64,000 nucleotides of DNA, from contig NZ_CP071696.1 of NCBI RefSeq assembly GCF_018024495.1, forward strand, positions 3,348,001-3,412,000. The letters run 5' to 3'. Source of the stretch: Agromyces archimandritae. Its GTDB lineage: Bacteria; Actinomycetota; Actinomycetes; Actinomycetales; Microbacteriaceae. Of the stretch, positions 1 through 8,890 are shown piece by piece. The notes under the pieces were generated by a model. The model was not told the origin of the DNA and did no database searches. It saw only the letters and a program-made list of their open reading frames with translations. The position numbers were made by a program, and so were the translations under genes. Position 1 is the stretch's first letter; every line of letters begins with the position of its first letter.

Positions 1-251
1 GCACGCTCGGCGAGGCGGCCTCGCTCGGCGATGCGGTGGATGTGCTGGGCCCGGTGCCCGAGGAAGGCGGCGAACCCGGACTCGAGCGCGCGATCCTCCG
101 GGTCGAGTACGGCACCGCCGGACGCCTGGCCGCGATCCTGAAGGCCGAGCAGATCCGGGTCGCGACGGCACGCCGGCGGCCCGTCGCCGGCCAGCCCGTA
201 CGGAAGCCGCCGACGCTCCGGGTGCGCTTCGACGACCCCGACGTGCCCTGA
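1..251 (+). CDS. priA: Primosomal protein N' (PriA), C-terminal fragment
   Basis: The window opens inside a reading frame (first full codon at base 3) that ends in TGA at 249-251. About 82 C-terminal residues are visible. Identification rests mainly on context: priA directly precedes fmt, rsmB and rpe in many actinobacteria, and the basic C-terminal stretch followed by an R-V-R-F-D-D-P ending is compatible with actinobacterial PriA. No catalytic motif lies in the visible part, so any other gene ending here cannot be fully excluded. PriA acts in replication restart; actinobacterial forms often lack intact helicase motifs, which cannot be judged from this fragment. Confidence 0.6.
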   Translation, partial: TLGEAASLGDAVDVLGPVPEEGGEPGLERAILRVEYGTAGRLAAILKAEQIRVATARRRPVAGQPVRKPPTLRVRFDDPDVP

Positions 252-288
252 ACGGTCGCGCCCGGGCATCCATCGGCGAGAATGGAGT

Positions 289-1215
289 GTGCCCCGCCTT
301 CGTATCGTCTTCGCCGGAACCCCGGACGCCGCCGTGCCGAGCCTCGAACGGCTCGCCGGCAGCGGCCACGAGATCGTCGGTGTCGTCACGCGGCCCGACG
401 CGCCGCTCGGGCGGAAGCGGGTGATGACCCCGTCGCCGGTGGCTCGGGCCGCCGACGCCCTGGCGCTGCCGGTGCTGAAGACCGCGCGTCTCGACGACGC
501 TGCGACGGCCGCGATCGCCGCGTGGCGGCCCGAGCTCGGCGTGATCGTCGCCTACGGCGGTCTCGTGCGCGAGCCGTTGCTGTCGCAGCCTGCGCACGGC
601 TGGGTGAATCTGCACTTCTCGCTGCTGCCCGCCTGGCGCGGGGCCGCCCCGGTGCAACGGGCGCTCATCGCCGGCGACGAGACGACGGGCGCCGCGGTGT
701 TCCGCCTCGTGCCGGAGCTCGACGCCGGTGCCGTATACGGCACGATCGAACGAGCGACGGGGCAGGCGACCGCCGGCGAGCTCCTCGCCCGCCTCGCCGA
801 CGACGGCGCCGAACTGCTCGAACGCGTCGTCGACGAGATCGCCGAAAGCACGGCCGTGGCCGAGGCGCAGGAGGGCGAGCCGACGTTCGCCCCGAAACTC
901 GGCATCGACGACGGCCGCCTCGACTGGTCGCGGCCGGCCGCGGAACTCCTCGCCCGCTACCGCGGCGTCACCCCCGAGCCGGGCGCGTGGACGACGACGG
1001 ACGGGGCGCGTCTGAAAGTGCTCGCCCTCGCCCCGGCGGTGGATGCCGCCGCGCCGCCCACGACACCCGGCACCGCCGCCCTCGACGACCGGCGGGCCCT
1101 CGTGGCCGCCGCCGACGGGCCGCTCGAGCTCCTCCGCGTGCAGCCCGCCGGAAAGCCCGCCATGAACGGCGCCGACTGGTTGCGCGGCCGCGGCGGCGAG
1201 GCGGTGCTCGGATGA
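289..1215 (+). CDS. fmt: Methionyl-tRNA formyltransferase
   Basis: This 308-residue protein formylates the initiator Met-tRNA using 10-formyl-tetrahydrofolate, in the cytoplasm. The N-terminus carries the R-I-V-F-A-G-T-P strand-turn of the formyltransferase fold, and residues around 106-120 carry N-L-H-F-S-L-L-P followed by W-R-G-A-A-P, the folate and catalytic loop of Fmt. Length matches the family (about 305-315). The start is GTG; the product then begins P-R-L-R-I-V-F, as in relatives. It lies 37 bases after the priA fragment, and its TGA overlaps the ATG of rsmB in an ATGA junction, so the two are probably translationally coupled. Confident call. Confidence 0.95.
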   Translation: MPRLRIVFAGTPDAAVPSLERLAGSGHEIVGVVTRPDAPLGRKRVMTPSPVARAADALALPVLKTARLDDAATAAIAAWRPELGVIVAYGGLVREPLLSQPAHGWVNLHFSLLPAWRGAAPVQRALIAGDETTGAAVFRLVPELDAGAVYGTIERATGQATAGELLARLADDGAELLERVVDEIAESTAVAEAQEGEPTFAPKLGIDDGRLDWSRPAAELLARYRGVTPEPGAWTTTDGARLKVLALAPAVDAAAPPTTPGTAALDDRRALVAAADGPLELLRVQPAGKPAMNGADWLRGRGGEAVLG

Positions 1216-2630
1216 GCGGCCAGGCCCGCCGGCCGGCCCGGCGACGCGATCCGAGGCCGCCGCAGACCCGCATCGCCCGCTCGCGGCTCGTCGCCTTCGA
1301 CGTGCTCGAAGCGGTGCGCGACGGCGAGGCGTACGCGAACCTGCTGCTGCCGACCCGCATCCGCCGCGCCGGGCTCGATACGGCCGATGCCGCCTTCGCG
1401 ACCGAACTGGCCTACGGCACCCTGCGCATGCAGGGCTTCTACGACCGCGTCATCGAGCAGGCCGCAGGCCGGGCCGCCTCCGAGATCGACCCGACCGTGC
1501 TCGTCGTGCTCCGCCTCGGCGTCCACCAGATCCTCGCGATGCGCGTGCCCGACCATGCCGCCGTCAACGAGCAGGTCGCGCTCGCCCGCAAGGTCGCCGG
1601 GCCCGCTGCCGGCTTCGTGAACGCGGTGCTCCGACGCGTCGCCCGCACGGGCGCCGAGGAGTGGCGGGAACGGATCGCCTCGGCCGAGCGCGATGAGGAC
1701 GGCCGGCTGTCGGCGCTCACCAGCCACCCGGAGTGGATCGTCCGCGCCTTCCGCGCCGCCCTCGAGCACGAGGGCCGGGCGGGCGAGCTCGAGGCCCTCC
1801 TGGATGCCGACGACACGGCCCCGCGGGTGAACCTCGCGATCCTGCCGGGTCTCGGCGAGCAGGCCGCGGCGGATGCCGGGGTCGAACCCGACCGGTATTC
1901 GCCGATCGGGGCGACGGCCGAGGATCCGATCCGCCTCGCCGAGGCCTCGGGCGGCCGCATCCGCGTGCAGGACGAGGGCTCGCAGCTCGCGGCGCTCGCC
2001 CTGAGCCGGGCCGAGCCGATCCGCCCGGGGGAGCGCTGGCTCGACCTTTGCGCCGGGCCCGGCGGCAAGGCGGCCGTGCTCGCGGCCGAGGCGCTCGCCG
2101 GCGGGGCGACCCTCGTGGCCAACGAGGCGGTCCCGGCCCGGGCCGAGCTCGTCCGCAAGGCCCTCGTCGGCATCCCGGCCGAGGTCGAGGTGCGCGTCGG
2201 AGACGGCCGCGCGATCGACGCCGGCGGCACCGAGGCCGGCTTCGACCGGATCCTCCTCGACGCGCCGTGCACGGGCCTCGGCGCCCTCCGCCGCCGGCCG
2301 GAGGCGCGCTGGCGGAAGCGCCCGGCGGATGTGCCGGAGCTCACGAAGCTCCAAGGGGAACTCCTCGACGCGGCGATCGGGGCGCTGAAGCCCGGAGGCA
2401 TCCTCGCCTATGTGACGTGCTCGCCGCACACCGCGGAGACCTTCGGCAGCCTCGGCGCCGCGCTCGCCCGCCACGCCGGCTCGGTCGAGCAGCTCGAGAC
2501 GCGGAGCGTCGTGCAGGGCGTCTCCCGGCATCCGCTCGACCTCGCAGGCGGCGCCGAGACCGTCCAGCTCTGGCCGCATCGGCACGGAACCGACGCCATG
2601 TTCATCGCCCTCCTCCGCCGCACCCGCTGA
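1212..2630 (+). CDS. rsmB: 16S rRNA m5C methyltransferase, RsmB/NOP2 family
   Basis: A 472-residue protein. Residues about 15-160 form an NusB-like RNA-binding domain. The C-terminal half is a Rossmann methyltransferase with the SAM motif L-D-L-C-A-G-P-G-G-K, the motif IV A-P-C-T-G-L-G cysteine and the motif VI Y-V-T-C-S-P-H cysteine that together form the two-cysteine m5C mechanism. By family it methylates C967 (E. coli numbering) of 16S rRNA. The frame stays open upstream as far as base 282, but that part is the shadow of fmt; the ATG at 1212 overlaps the fmt stop and leads into an ordinary basic N-terminus. Could also be annotated as a generic Sun-family protein. Confidence 0.93.
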   Translation: MSGQARRPARRRDPRPPQTRIARSRLVAFDVLEAVRDGEAYANLLLPTRIRRAGLDTADAAFATELAYGTLRMQGFYDRVIEQAAGRAASEIDPTVLVVLRLGVHQILAMRVPDHAAVNEQVALARKVAGPAAGFVNAVLRRVARTGAEEWRERIASAERDEDGRLSALTSHPEWIVRAFRAALEHEGRAGELEALLDADDTAPRVNLAILPGLGEQAAADAGVEPDRYSPIGATAEDPIRLAEASGGRIRVQDEGSQLAALALSRAEPIRPGERWLDLCAGPGGKAAVLAAEALAGGATLVANEAVPARAELVRKALVGIPAEVEVRVGDGRAIDAGGTEAGFDRILLDAPCTGLGALRRRPEARWRKRPADVPELTKLQGELLDAAIGALKPGGILAYVTCSPHTAETFGSLGAALARHAGSVEQLETRSVVQGVSRHPLDLAGGAETVQLWPHRHGTDAMFIALLRRTR

Positions 2631-2685
2631 CGACGCGCGGCCGGCCGCCCGATCCATACCCCGAACGCGCCCGGCCGCCGCTCGC

Positions 2686-2691
2686 TAGGCT
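2686..2691 (+). promoter_or_regulatory. -10 box (TAGGCT) of rpe, leaderless type
   Basis: TAGGCT is followed by exactly 6 bases and then the rpe ATG at 2698. At the usual 6-7 base distance from the -10 box to the start point, transcription would begin at or next to the ATG. No Shine-Dalgarno sequence precedes the ATG. No clear -35 is visible. Confidence 0.6.
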
Positions 2692-2697
2692 TGCCGC

Positions 2698-3369
2698 ATG
2701 CCGCAGCGGATCAACCCGAGCATCCTCTCCGCCGACTTCGCGAACCTGGAGGCCGAGCTCGGCCGCATCGCCTCGGCCGATCTCGTGCACGTCGACGTCA
2801 TGGACAACCATTTCGTGCCGAACCTCACCATCGGCCGCCCCGTCGTCGCGCGGCTGCAGGAGGTCAGCCCGATCCCGCTCGACGTGCACCTCATGATCGA
2901 CGACGCCGACCGCTGGGCGCCGGGCTACGCGGAGACCGGCGCGTACTCGGTCACCTTCCACGCCGAGGCCGCCGCAGACCCCGTCGGCCTCGCCCGGCGC
3001 ATCCGCGGCATCGGCTCGCGCGCGGGCATCGCGCTGAAGCCCGGCACCGACGCGGAACCGTACCTGGAGCTGCTCGGCGAATTCGACCAGGTGCTCGTGA
3101 TGACCGTCGAGCCGGGCTTCGGCGGCCAGTCGTTCATGCCGGAGACCATGCCGAAGCTCGCCCGGCTCGCGGACGCCCGCGCCCGGCACGGTCTCGACGT
3201 GTGGCTGCAGGTCGACGGCGGCATCACCACCGAGACGATCGGCCGGGCCGCCGAGGCCGGAGCAGACACCTTCGTGGCCGGATCGGCGGTCTTCGGCGCC
3301 GGCGTCCCGGCCGAGGCGATCGAGGCGCTGCGCGAGGCCGCGTCACGATCGGGCCATCGGCACCGGTAA
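2698..3369 (+). CDS. rpe: Ribulose-phosphate 3-epimerase
   Basis: A 223-residue TIM barrel that interconverts ribulose 5-phosphate and xylulose 5-phosphate in the pentose phosphate pathway. Visible hallmarks are the N-terminal [10 protein letters not shown], the metal ligand strand [12 protein letters not shown], the [10 protein letters not shown] phosphate loop and the late V-D-G-G-I-T strand. Length is typical. It stands apart from the main pentose phosphate operon at 41-49 kb. A leaderless-type promoter precedes it, and its TAA stop forms the first three bases of the -10 box of hisE. Confidence 0.96.
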   Translation: MPQRINPSILSADFANLEAELGRIASADLVHVDVMDNHFVPNLTIGRPVVARLQEVSPIPLDVHLMIDDADRWAPGYAETGAYSVTFHAEAAADPVGLARRIRGIGSRAGIALKPGTDAEPYLELLGEFDQVLVMTVEPGFGGQSFMPETMPKLARLADARARHGLDVWLQVDGGITTETIGRAAEAGADTFVAGSAVFGAGVPAEAIEALREAASRSGHRHR

Positions 3370-3372
3370 CGT
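3367..3372 (+). promoter_or_regulatory. -10 box (TAACGT) of hisE, overlapping the rpe stop
   Basis: TAACGT starts with the rpe stop codon TAA and is followed by 7 bases and the hisE GTG at 3380. No Shine-Dalgarno sequence is present. This fits a leaderless hisE transcript, though the hexamer is a weaker match than the TAGGCT/TAGACT boxes elsewhere in the window. Confidence 0.45.
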
Positions 3373-3379
3373 AGAGCGG

Positions 3380-3643
3380 GTGAAAACCTTCGACGGCCTC
3401 TACGCCGAACTCGCCGAGAAGGCGCGCACCCGCCCGGAGGGGTCGGGAACCGTGCGCGAACTCGACGGCGGCGTGCATGCGATCGGCAAGAAGATCGTCG
3501 AAGAGGCCGCCGAGGTCTGGATGGCCGCCGAGTACGAGAGCGACGAGGAGGCGGCCGCGGAGATCTCGCAGCTGATCTACCACCTGCAGGTGCTCATGGT
3601 GGCCAAGGGCCTCGAGCCCGCCGACGTGTACCGACATCTTTGA
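3380..3643 (+). CDS. hisE: Phosphoribosyl-ATP pyrophosphatase
   Basis: An 87-residue all-alpha pyrophosphohydrolase that performs the second step of histidine synthesis, phosphoribosyl-ATP to phosphoribosyl-AMP. The [10 protein letters not shown] helix and the following [10 protein letters not shown] segment carry the acidic Mg-binding residues of the MazG-like fold. Length is exactly that of stand-alone actinobacterial HisE. The start is GTG. The hisG start follows by 13 bases (hisG ATG at 3657), the usual actinobacterial hisE-hisG pair. Confidence 0.95.
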   Translation: MKTFDGLYAELAEKARTRPEGSGTVRELDGGVHAIGKKIVEEAAEVWMAAEYESDEEAAAEISQLIYHLQVLMVAKGLEPADVYRHL

Positions 3644-3656
3644 GGCGCCTTCCGAG

Positions 3657-4529
3657 ATGACCGAACCGTACCGTCACGAAAGCCAGGGAATGCTCCGCAT
3701 CGCCGTGCCCAACAAGGGCTCGCTGTCCGAAACCGCCCAGCAGATGCTGTGGGAGGCCGGCTACACCGGCCGCCGCGATCCGCGCGACCTCATCGTCGCC
3801 GACCCCCGCAACGGGGTCGAGTTCTTCTACCTCCGCCCGCGCGACATCGCCACCTATGTGGGCTCCGGCGCCCTCGACGTCGGCATCACGGGCCGCGACC
3901 TGCTCCTCGACTCCGGATCCGACGCCGCCGAGATCGCCGCGCTCGGCTTCGGCGGCTCGACGTTCCGCTTCGCCGCCCCGCCCGGCACGTTCGGCGAGCT
4001 CGGCGAGCTCCAGGGGCGCCGGGTCGCGACGAGCTATCCGGGCCTCGTCGGCGCCTTCCTCGCCGAACGCGGCGTGACCGCCGAGCTCGTGAAGCTCGAC
4101 GGCGCCGTCGAATCGGCCGTCCGTCTCGGCGTGGCCGACGCCGTCGCCGACGTCGTCTCCACGGGCTCCACGCTCCGCAAGGCCGGTCTGGAGATCTTCG
4201 GGCCCGTGATCCTCGAGTCCGACGCCGTCCTCATCGGCTCCGGAAGCCGGAAGCCGGGGACCGACACGCTCCTCCGGCGCCTGAAGGGCGTCATCGTCGC
4301 CCGCGAGTACGTGCTCCTCGACTACGACGTGCCGGCCGCGGACCTCGAGGCGGCCACGAAGGCCGCGCCCGGGTTCGAATCGCCCACGGTGTCCCCGCTG
4401 CACGACCCCGACTGGGTGGCGGTGCGGGTCATGATCCCGCGCACCGACATGAACCAGGTGATGGACGACCTCTACGCCCTCGGCGCGCGCGCGATCCTCG
4501 TGAGCGCGATCCACGCGGCGCGGTTGTGA
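3657..4529 (+). CDS. hisG: ATP phosphoribosyltransferase, long form
   Basis: HisG catalyses the first, feedback-inhibited step of histidine synthesis (ATP plus PRPP). The catalytic part shows [18 protein letters not shown] and the PRPP loop around D-V-V-S-T-G-S-T-L. Residues from about 215 form the ACT-like regulatory domain of the long form that binds histidine, so no HisZ is needed. Two starts are possible: ATG 3657 (290 residues) or ATG 3690 (279 residues, beginning L-R-I-A-V-P-N-K as in most relatives). The shorter form matches family starts better; the longer is given as the outer limit. Confidence 0.94.
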   Translation: MTEPYRHESQGMLRIAVPNKGSLSETAQQMLWEAGYTGRRDPRDLIVADPRNGVEFFYLRPRDIATYVGSGALDVGITGRDLLLDSGSDAAEIAALGFGGSTFRFAAPPGTFGELGELQGRRVATSYPGLVGAFLAERGVTAELVKLDGAVESAVRLGVADAVADVVSTGSTLRKAGLEIFGPVILESDAVLIGSGSRKPGTDTLLRRLKGVIVAREYVLLDYDVPAADLEAATKAAPGFESPTVSPLHDPDWVAVRVMIPRTDMNQVMDDLYALGARAILVSAIHAARL

Positions 4530-4536
4530 GGCGGGC

Positions 4537-5298
4537 ATGTCCCTGGCCGTCCGCGTGATCCCGTGCCTCGACGTGGCCGCCGGCCGCGTCGTCAAGGGCG
4601 TCAACTTCCAGAACCTGCGCGATGCCGGCGACCCCGTCGAGCTCGCGCGCGCCTACGGCGAGCAGGGGGCCGACGAGCTCACCTTCCTCGACGTCACCGC
4701 CACGGTCGACGACCGCTCGACGATGTACGACGTCGTGCAGGCCACCGCCGAGCAGGTCTTCATCCCGCTCACGGTGGGCGGCGGCATCCGCTCGACGGAG
4801 GATGTCGCACGCCTGCAGGGCCACGGCGCCGACAAGGTCGGCGTGAACAGCGCCGCGATCGCCAGGCCCGCCCTGATCGCCGAGATCGCCGACCGTTTCG
4901 GCGCGCAGGTGCTCGTGCTCTCCCTCGACGTGAAGCGTTCGCCGCGCACCGCCTCGGGCTTCGTCGTGACGACGCACGGCGGGCGAACCGAGACCGAGCT
5001 CGACGCCCTCGAATGGGCCGAACGGGCGATCGGCCTCGGCGCCGGCGAGCTGCTCGTGAACTCGATCGACGCCGACGGCACGAAGGCCGGCTTCGACCTG
5101 GAGCTCGTGCGGCTCATGCGCGAGGTCTCCTCGGTGCCCGTCATCGCCTCGGGCGGGGCGGGCCGGGCCGCCGACTTCCCGCCGGCGATCGAGGCGGGGG
5201 CGGATGCCGTGCTCGCCGCATCCGTGTTCCACAACGGCGAGGTGACGATCGCCGAGGTCAAGGAGGCGCTGCGCGCCGGAGGGAGCATCGTCCGATGA
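4537..5298 (+). CDS. hisF: Imidazole glycerol phosphate synthase, cyclase subunit
   Basis: A 253-residue TIM barrel that, with the HisH amidotransferase (not in this window), makes imidazole glycerol phosphate and AICAR. The first catalytic Asp lies in V-I-P-C-L-D-V, the second in L-S-L-D-V-K-R. Phosphate-binding G-G-G-I-R-S and the S-G-G-A-G loop are present. The start ATG follows hisG by 7 bases. Its TGA overlaps the ATG of hisI as ATGA. Full length and canonical. Confidence 0.97.
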   Translation: MSLAVRVIPCLDVAAGRVVKGVNFQNLRDAGDPVELARAYGEQGADELTFLDVTATVDDRSTMYDVVQATAEQVFIPLTVGGGIRSTEDVARLQGHGADKVGVNSAAIARPALIAEIADRFGAQVLVLSLDVKRSPRTASGFVVTTHGGRTETELDALEWAERAIGLGAGELLVNSIDADGTKAGFDLELVRLMREVSSVPVIASGGAGRAADFPPAIEAGADAVLAASVFHNGEVTIAEVKEALRAGGSIVR

Positions 5299-7226
5299 GC
5301 GAACCGGCCGAGGAACTCGATCGCGCGAGCGAGCCCTGGGCTCCGGGGGAGTCGCCGATGGATCGCGCCGCTTTCGGAGCCGACGGACTGCTGCCGGCGA
5401 TCATCCAGCAGCACGACACGGGCGAGGTGCTGATGCTCGGCTGGATGGATCGCGAGGCCATGCGCCGCACCCTCACCGAGGGGCGCGTGACCTTCTGGTC
5501 CCGTTCGCGGCAGGAGTACTGGCGGAAGGGCGACACCTCCGGGCACGCCCAGTACGTGCGCGAGGCGGCGCTCGACTGCGACGCCGACACGCTGCTCGTG
5601 CGGGTGGAGCAGATCGGCGCCGCCTGCCACACGGGCACGCGCAGCTGCTTCGATGCGGATCGGCTCGAGGTGCGCCGGGGCGAACCCGGAGGGAGGGGAG
5701 CGATGACGGGGGCGACGACGACGCGCGAGGATTTCGTGCGGCTCGCCGAGGGCCGGCGGGTGGTGCCGGTGGTGCGCGAGCTCTTCGCCGACGGCGAGAC
5801 GCCGGTCGGCATCTACCGCAAGCTCGCCGCCGACCGGCCGGGCACCTTCCTCCTCGAGTCGGCCGAGCAGGGCGGCATCTGGTCGCGCTATTCGTTCATC
5901 GGCGCGGGCAGCTGGGGGGTGCTCTGCGAAGCGGGCGGCCGGGCGGTCTGGCGCGGCAACGGCCTCGATCGCGAGCGGGCTCTGGGTGCGGATGCCCCGG
6001 AGGCGCCGCTCGAGGCGCTCGCCGCGCTGCACGCGCGCTGGCTGACGGAACCGGTGCCGGGGCTGCCGCCGCTGGCCGGCGGACTCGTCGGCTTCATCGG
6101 CTGGGAGGCGGTGCGTCAGATCGAGCACCTCCCGAACCGGCCGCCGGCGGAGGCGTCGCTGCCGGACCAGGCGTTCACCTTCGTCTCCGAGCTCGTCGCC
6201 GTCGACCATCGCACGGGCACGGTGCAGCTCATCGCGAACGTGCTGAACGACGGCGCGGCCGGGCTCGACGAGTTGTGGGCGGATGCCGCGGCCCGCCTCG
6301 ACGGCATGCAGTCGCGCCTCGCGCAGCCGGCCGAGGCCGCCCTCGCCGAGATCGACCTCGGGCGGGAGCCGCAGCCGTGGGCGCGCACCGCCGAAGCGGA
6401 CTTCCTGGCCGCCGTCGAACGCAGCAAGGAGTACATCCGGGCCGGCGATGTCTTCCAGGTCGTCATCGCGCAGCGCTTCGAGGAGCCCTGCGAGGCACCC
6501 CCGCTCGACGTCTACCGGGTGCTGCGCTCGCTGAACCCGAGCCCGTACATGTACTACCTCTCGCTCGAGGGCTCCGACGGCGAACCGTTCCACATCGTCG
6601 GCTCCTCGCCCGAGGCGCTCGTGAAGGTCGAGTCGGGCCGCGTGTACACGCATCCGATCGCCGGCTCGAGGCCGCGCGGGGCGACCCCGGAGCGTGACGC
6701 GGAGCTCGAGACCGAGCTGCTCGCCGATCCGAAGGAGCTCGCCGAGCACCTCATGCTCGTCGACCTCGCCCGCAACGACCTCGCGAAGGTGTGCACGGCC
6801 GGCAGCGTCGAGGTCACGGAGTTCAAGCGCGTCGAGCGGTTCAGCCACATCATGCACATCGTCTCCTCGGTCGAGGGGGATCTGGCCCCGGGCCGGGGCC
6901 TCATCGACGTGTTCCGGGCGACGTTCCCGGCCGGCACGCTCTCGGGGGCGCCGAAGCCGCGCGCCCTCGAGATCATCGACGAACTGGAGCCGGCCCAGCG
7001 CGGCGTCTACGGCGGGGTCGTCGGCTACTTCGGCTTCGGCGGGGATGCGGATCTCGCGATCGCGATCCGCACGGCGACGATCGCCGGCGGCGTGGCCCGG
7101 GTGCAGGCCGGCGGCGGGCTCGTCGCCGATTCGGTGCCGGCGAGCGAGTACCAGGAGTCGCGCAACAAGGCGGCCGCGCCGCTGCGGGCGGTGGCGGTCG
7201 CGAATGCGATGCGGCGGGTCGGCTGA
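5295..7226 (+). CDS. hisI: Open HisI-TrpE fusion frame: phosphoribosyl-AMP cyclohydrolase plus anthranilate synthase component I
   Basis: One uninterrupted 643-codon frame. Codons 1 to about 130 encode HisI, with the zinc cysteines in L-D-C-D-A-D and in [10 protein letters not shown]. HisI opens the adenine ring of phosphoribosyl-AMP (third histidine step). A short linker ([12 protein letters not shown]) leads without a stop codon into complete TrpE beginning at the Met encoded at 5703. Either the cell makes a bifunctional HisI-TrpE, or an insertion in the G-rich tract 5688-5700 removed the hisI stop; an ordinary ATGA overlap at 5703-5706 would exist if the frame differed by one base. The hisI start ATG overlaps the hisF stop. 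Confidence 0.75.
   Translation: MSEPAEELDRASEPWAPGESPMDRAAFGADGLLPAIIQQHDTGEVLMLGWMDREAMRRTLTEGRVTFWSRSRQEYWRKGDTSGHAQYVREAALDCDADTLLVRVEQIGAACHTGTRSCFDADRLEVRRGEPGGRGAMTGATTTREDFVRLAEGRRVVPVVRELFADGETPVGIYRKLAADRPGTFLLESAEQGGIWSRYSFIGAGSWGVLCEAGGRAVWRGNGLDRERALGADAPEAPLEALAALHARWLTEPVPGLPPLAGGLVGFIGWEAVRQIEHLPNRPPAEASLPDQAFTFVSELVAVDHRTGTVQLIANVLNDGAAGLDELWADAAARLDGMQSRLAQPAEAALAEIDLGREPQPWARTAEADFLAAVERSKEYIRAGDVFQVVIAQRFEEPCEAPPLDVYRVLRSLNPSPYMYYLSLEGSDGEPFHIVGSSPEALVKVESGRVYTHPIAGSRPRGATPERDAELETELLADPKELAEHLMLVDLARNDLAKVCTAGSVEVTEFKRVERFSHIMHIVSSVEGDLAPGRGLIDVFRATFPAGTLSGAPKPRALEIIDELEPAQRGVYGGVVGYFGFGGDADLAIAIRTATIAGGVARVQAGGGLVADSVPASEYQESRNKAAAPLRAVAVANAMRRVG
5703..7226 (+). CDS. trpE: Anthranilate synthase component I (internal start within the fusion frame)
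   Basis: 507 codons if translation begins at ATG 5703, which has a strong purine-rich Shine-Dalgarno tract (GGAGGGAGGGGAG, 5688-5700) inside the preceding HisI coding region. TrpE converts chorismate and ammonia or glutamine to anthranilate, with TrpG (not in this window). The L-L-E-S motif near residue 43 and N-P-S-P-Y-M-Y-Y near residue 280 form the tryptophan feedback site; the C-terminal chorismate-binding domain has G-S-S-P-E-A, the D-L-A-R-N-D loop and [11 protein letters not shown]. Its stop TGA overlaps the next ATG by one base. This is probably a major product even if a fusion is also made. Confidence 0.9.
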   Translation: MTGATTTREDFVRLAEGRRVVPVVRELFADGETPVGIYRKLAADRPGTFLLESAEQGGIWSRYSFIGAGSWGVLCEAGGRAVWRGNGLDRERALGADAPEAPLEALAALHARWLTEPVPGLPPLAGGLVGFIGWEAVRQIEHLPNRPPAEASLPDQAFTFVSELVAVDHRTGTVQLIANVLNDGAAGLDELWADAAARLDGMQSRLAQPAEAALAEIDLGREPQPWARTAEADFLAAVERSKEYIRAGDVFQVVIAQRFEEPCEAPPLDVYRVLRSLNPSPYMYYLSLEGSDGEPFHIVGSSPEALVKVESGRVYTHPIAGSRPRGATPERDAELETELLADPKELAEHLMLVDLARNDLAKVCTAGSVEVTEFKRVERFSHIMHIVSSVEGDLAPGRGLIDVFRATFPAGTLSGAPKPRALEIIDELEPAQRGVYGGVVGYFGFGGDADLAIAIRTATIAGGVARVQAGGGLVADSVPASEYQESRNKAAAPLRAVAVANAMRRVG

Positions 7227-7852
7227 TGCTCGCACGCGCGAAGTCGATCTCCCTCATCGCCGTCATCGCCGCGGCAGGCCTCGGCCTGCTCGCCTGGAGC
7301 CAGCCCTGGTTCACCCTGGTACTCGATGACGGCCCGTGGCCGGCCGATCCGGTCGGTGTGGCCGGGGCGATCGCGAGCCCGGCGGTTTCGGCGCTCTCGA
7401 TCGCCGGCCTCGCCCTCGCCGCCGCGCTGGCCTTGGCCGGTCCGGTCATCCGCATCGTCCTCGGCGTCCTCGGCCTCCTGCTCGGCGGGTGCCTGGTGCT
7501 GGCCGCCGGGATGAGCCTCGGGGAACCTGCGACGGCCGTCTCCCGCGCCGTCACGGAGGCGACGGGGGTCGCCGGCACGCAGACGCGCGATCTCATCGCC
7601 GCCGTCGACGCGACGGCATGGCCGTCGGTCGCGATCGCCGCCGGCATCCTGATGGCCGCGGCGTCCGTCTTCATCGTCGTCACGGCTCGCCGGTGGCCGG
7701 CGTCCGCCCGCAAGTACCGCACCGCGCGCTTCTCGGAGGACGTCGACGACCGTTCCGCGAAGGATCGCGCCGTCGACGACTGGGACGAGCTGACCCGCGG
7801 AGACGATCCGACCGAGCCGGGCGGGGCGGATGAGCCGCCCGTCACCCGATAG
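7226..7852 (+). CDS. Trp biosynthesis-associated membrane protein
   Basis: A 208-residue membrane protein with about four hydrophobic segments (near residues 8-28, 45-68, 72-95 and 130-152) and a charged, acidic C-terminal tail. Its place directly after trpE and before trpC, with a TGATG overlap with trpE, matches the actinobacterial family known only as Trp-operon-associated transmembrane protein. Biochemical role is unknown; transport or membrane anchoring related to aromatic metabolism is only a guess from context. The TAG stop forms the first half of the -10 box of the next gene. Confidence 0.85.
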   Translation: MLARAKSISLIAVIAAAGLGLLAWSQPWFTLVLDDGPWPADPVGVAGAIASPAVSALSIAGLALAAALALAGPVIRIVLGVLGLLLGGCLVLAAGMSLGEPATAVSRAVTEATGVAGTQTRDLIAAVDATAWPSVAIAAGILMAAASVFIVVTARRWPASARKYRTARFSEDVDDRSAKDRAVDDWDELTRGDDPTEPGGADEPPVTR

Positions 7853-7855
7853 ACT
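7850..7855 (+). promoter_or_regulatory. -10 box (TAGACT) before the HGxxPAAW gene, overlapping the previous stop
   Basis: TAGACT begins with the stop codon of the Trp membrane protein gene. The next start (ATG 7884) is 28 bases downstream with a good AAGGAG Shine-Dalgarno, so this would be a short-leader internal promoter able to drive the HGxxPAAW gene and trpCBA independently of the his part. Confidence 0.5.
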
Positions 7856-7883
7856 GCTGCACGATCCACAACGAAGGAGCATC

Positions 7884-8114
7884 ATGAGCACTGAGACCGC
7901 AGATCCCGGCCACGGACACTCGCCCGCCGCATGGACGGCCGTCATCATCATGCTCGTGGCCGTCGCGCTCGGCACGGTGTTCTTCTTCCTCGACATCCCG
8001 GCGCTCGTGTGGGCATCCGCCGCCCTCCTCGTCGTCGGCCTCCTCGTCGGCTGGGCTCTGGCCCGGGCCGGCTACGGCGTCGGCGGCTCGAAGATCGCCG
8101 CGAAAGCGCACTGA
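7884..8114 (+). CDS. HGxxPAAW family small membrane protein
   Basis: A 76-residue protein with the diagnostic H-G-H-S-P-A-A-W motif at about residues 10-17, followed by two transmembrane segments (about 18-38 and 42-62) and a short basic tail. This family (also called DUF6704) is restricted to actinobacteria and is regularly found between trpE and trpC; its function is unknown. The ATG at 7884 is chosen because AAGGAG lies 5 bases upstream and because the motif sits close behind the start. The trpC GTG follows after two bases, implying coupling. Confidence 0.88.
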   Translation: MSTETADPGHGHSPAAWTAVIIMLVAVALGTVFFFLDIPALVWASAALLVVGLLVGWALARAGYGVGGSKIAAKAH

Positions 8115-8116
8115 GG

Positions 8117-8890
8117 GTGCTGGCCGAACTCACGGCGAATTCCGTCGCCGATTCGCTGGCGCGCCGTGAGCTGAAGCCGCTCGAGGCCGTCGAGGCCGAG
8201 GCGCTCGCCCGGCCGTCGGCGCTGGACGCCCTCGAGGCGCTCGCGCCCGCCAAGCACGTCAAGGTCATCGCCGAGATCAAGCGATCGAGCCCGTCGCGCG
8301 GCCCGCTCGCCGACATCGCCGACCCGGCGGCGCTCGCTCGCCGCTACGAACTCGGCGGTGCGAGCGCGGTGAGCGTGCTCACCGAGGGGCGGCGCTTCGG
8401 CGGCTCCCTCGAGGATCTCGCGGCGGTCCGGCAGGCCGTCTCGATCCCCGTGCTCCGCAAGGACTTCATCGCGACGCCGTACCAGGTGTTCGAGGCCCGC
8501 GCCGCGGGCGCCGACCTGGTGCTCCTCATCGTCGCCGCGCTCGACGAGCCGACCCTCGCCGAACTGTTCGGGCTCGTCGGCGAGCTCGGCATGACGGCGC
8601 TCATCGAGACCCACTCGGCCGAGGAGCTCGACCGCGCTGCGGCGCTCGGCGCCCGCCTCATCGGCGTGAACGCCCGCAACCTGTCGACGTTCGAACTCGA
8701 CCGCGAACTCTTCGGCTCGCTCGCCGATCGCTTTCCGGCCGGCACCGTTCGCGTCGCCGAATCCGCCGTCACCGGCGTCGCGGATGTCGAGCGGTACCGT
8801 GCGGCGGGCGCCGACGTCGTTCTCGTGGGCGAGGCGCTCGTCACCGGCGGCGACCCGATCGCCAACCTCTCTTCCTTCCTGGCGGTGTGA
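8117..8890 (+). CDS. trpC: Indole-3-glycerol phosphate synthase
   Basis: A 257-residue TIM barrel that closes the indole ring from CdRP. Visible motifs are [13 protein letters not shown] (catalytic Lys and Glu region), [15 protein letters not shown] and V-A-E-S-A-V. The GTG at 8117 gives the usual length; there is no trpF in the window, consistent with the actinobacterial PriA (HisA/TrpF) arrangement, which is known from the group but not seen here. The stop overlaps the GTG of trpB as GTGA. Confidence 0.95.
   Translation: MLAELTANSVADSLARRELKPLEAVEAEALARPSALDALEALAPAKHVKVIAEIKRSSPSRGPLADIADPAALARRYELGGASAVSVLTEGRRFGGSLEDLAAVRQAVSIPVLRKDFIATPYQVFEARAAGADLVLLIVAALDEPTLAELFGLVGELGMTALIETHSAEELDRAAALGARLIGVNARNLSTFELDRELFGSLADRFPAGTVRVAESAVTGVADVERYRAAGADVVLVGEALVTGGDPIANLSSFLAV

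Noticed and set aside
7100..8130. A trp attenuator or T-box in the his-trp block
   Set aside because: Genes overlap or abut; there is no leader long enough and no Trp-codon-rich leader peptide. Regulation by TrpE feedback is the visible control.
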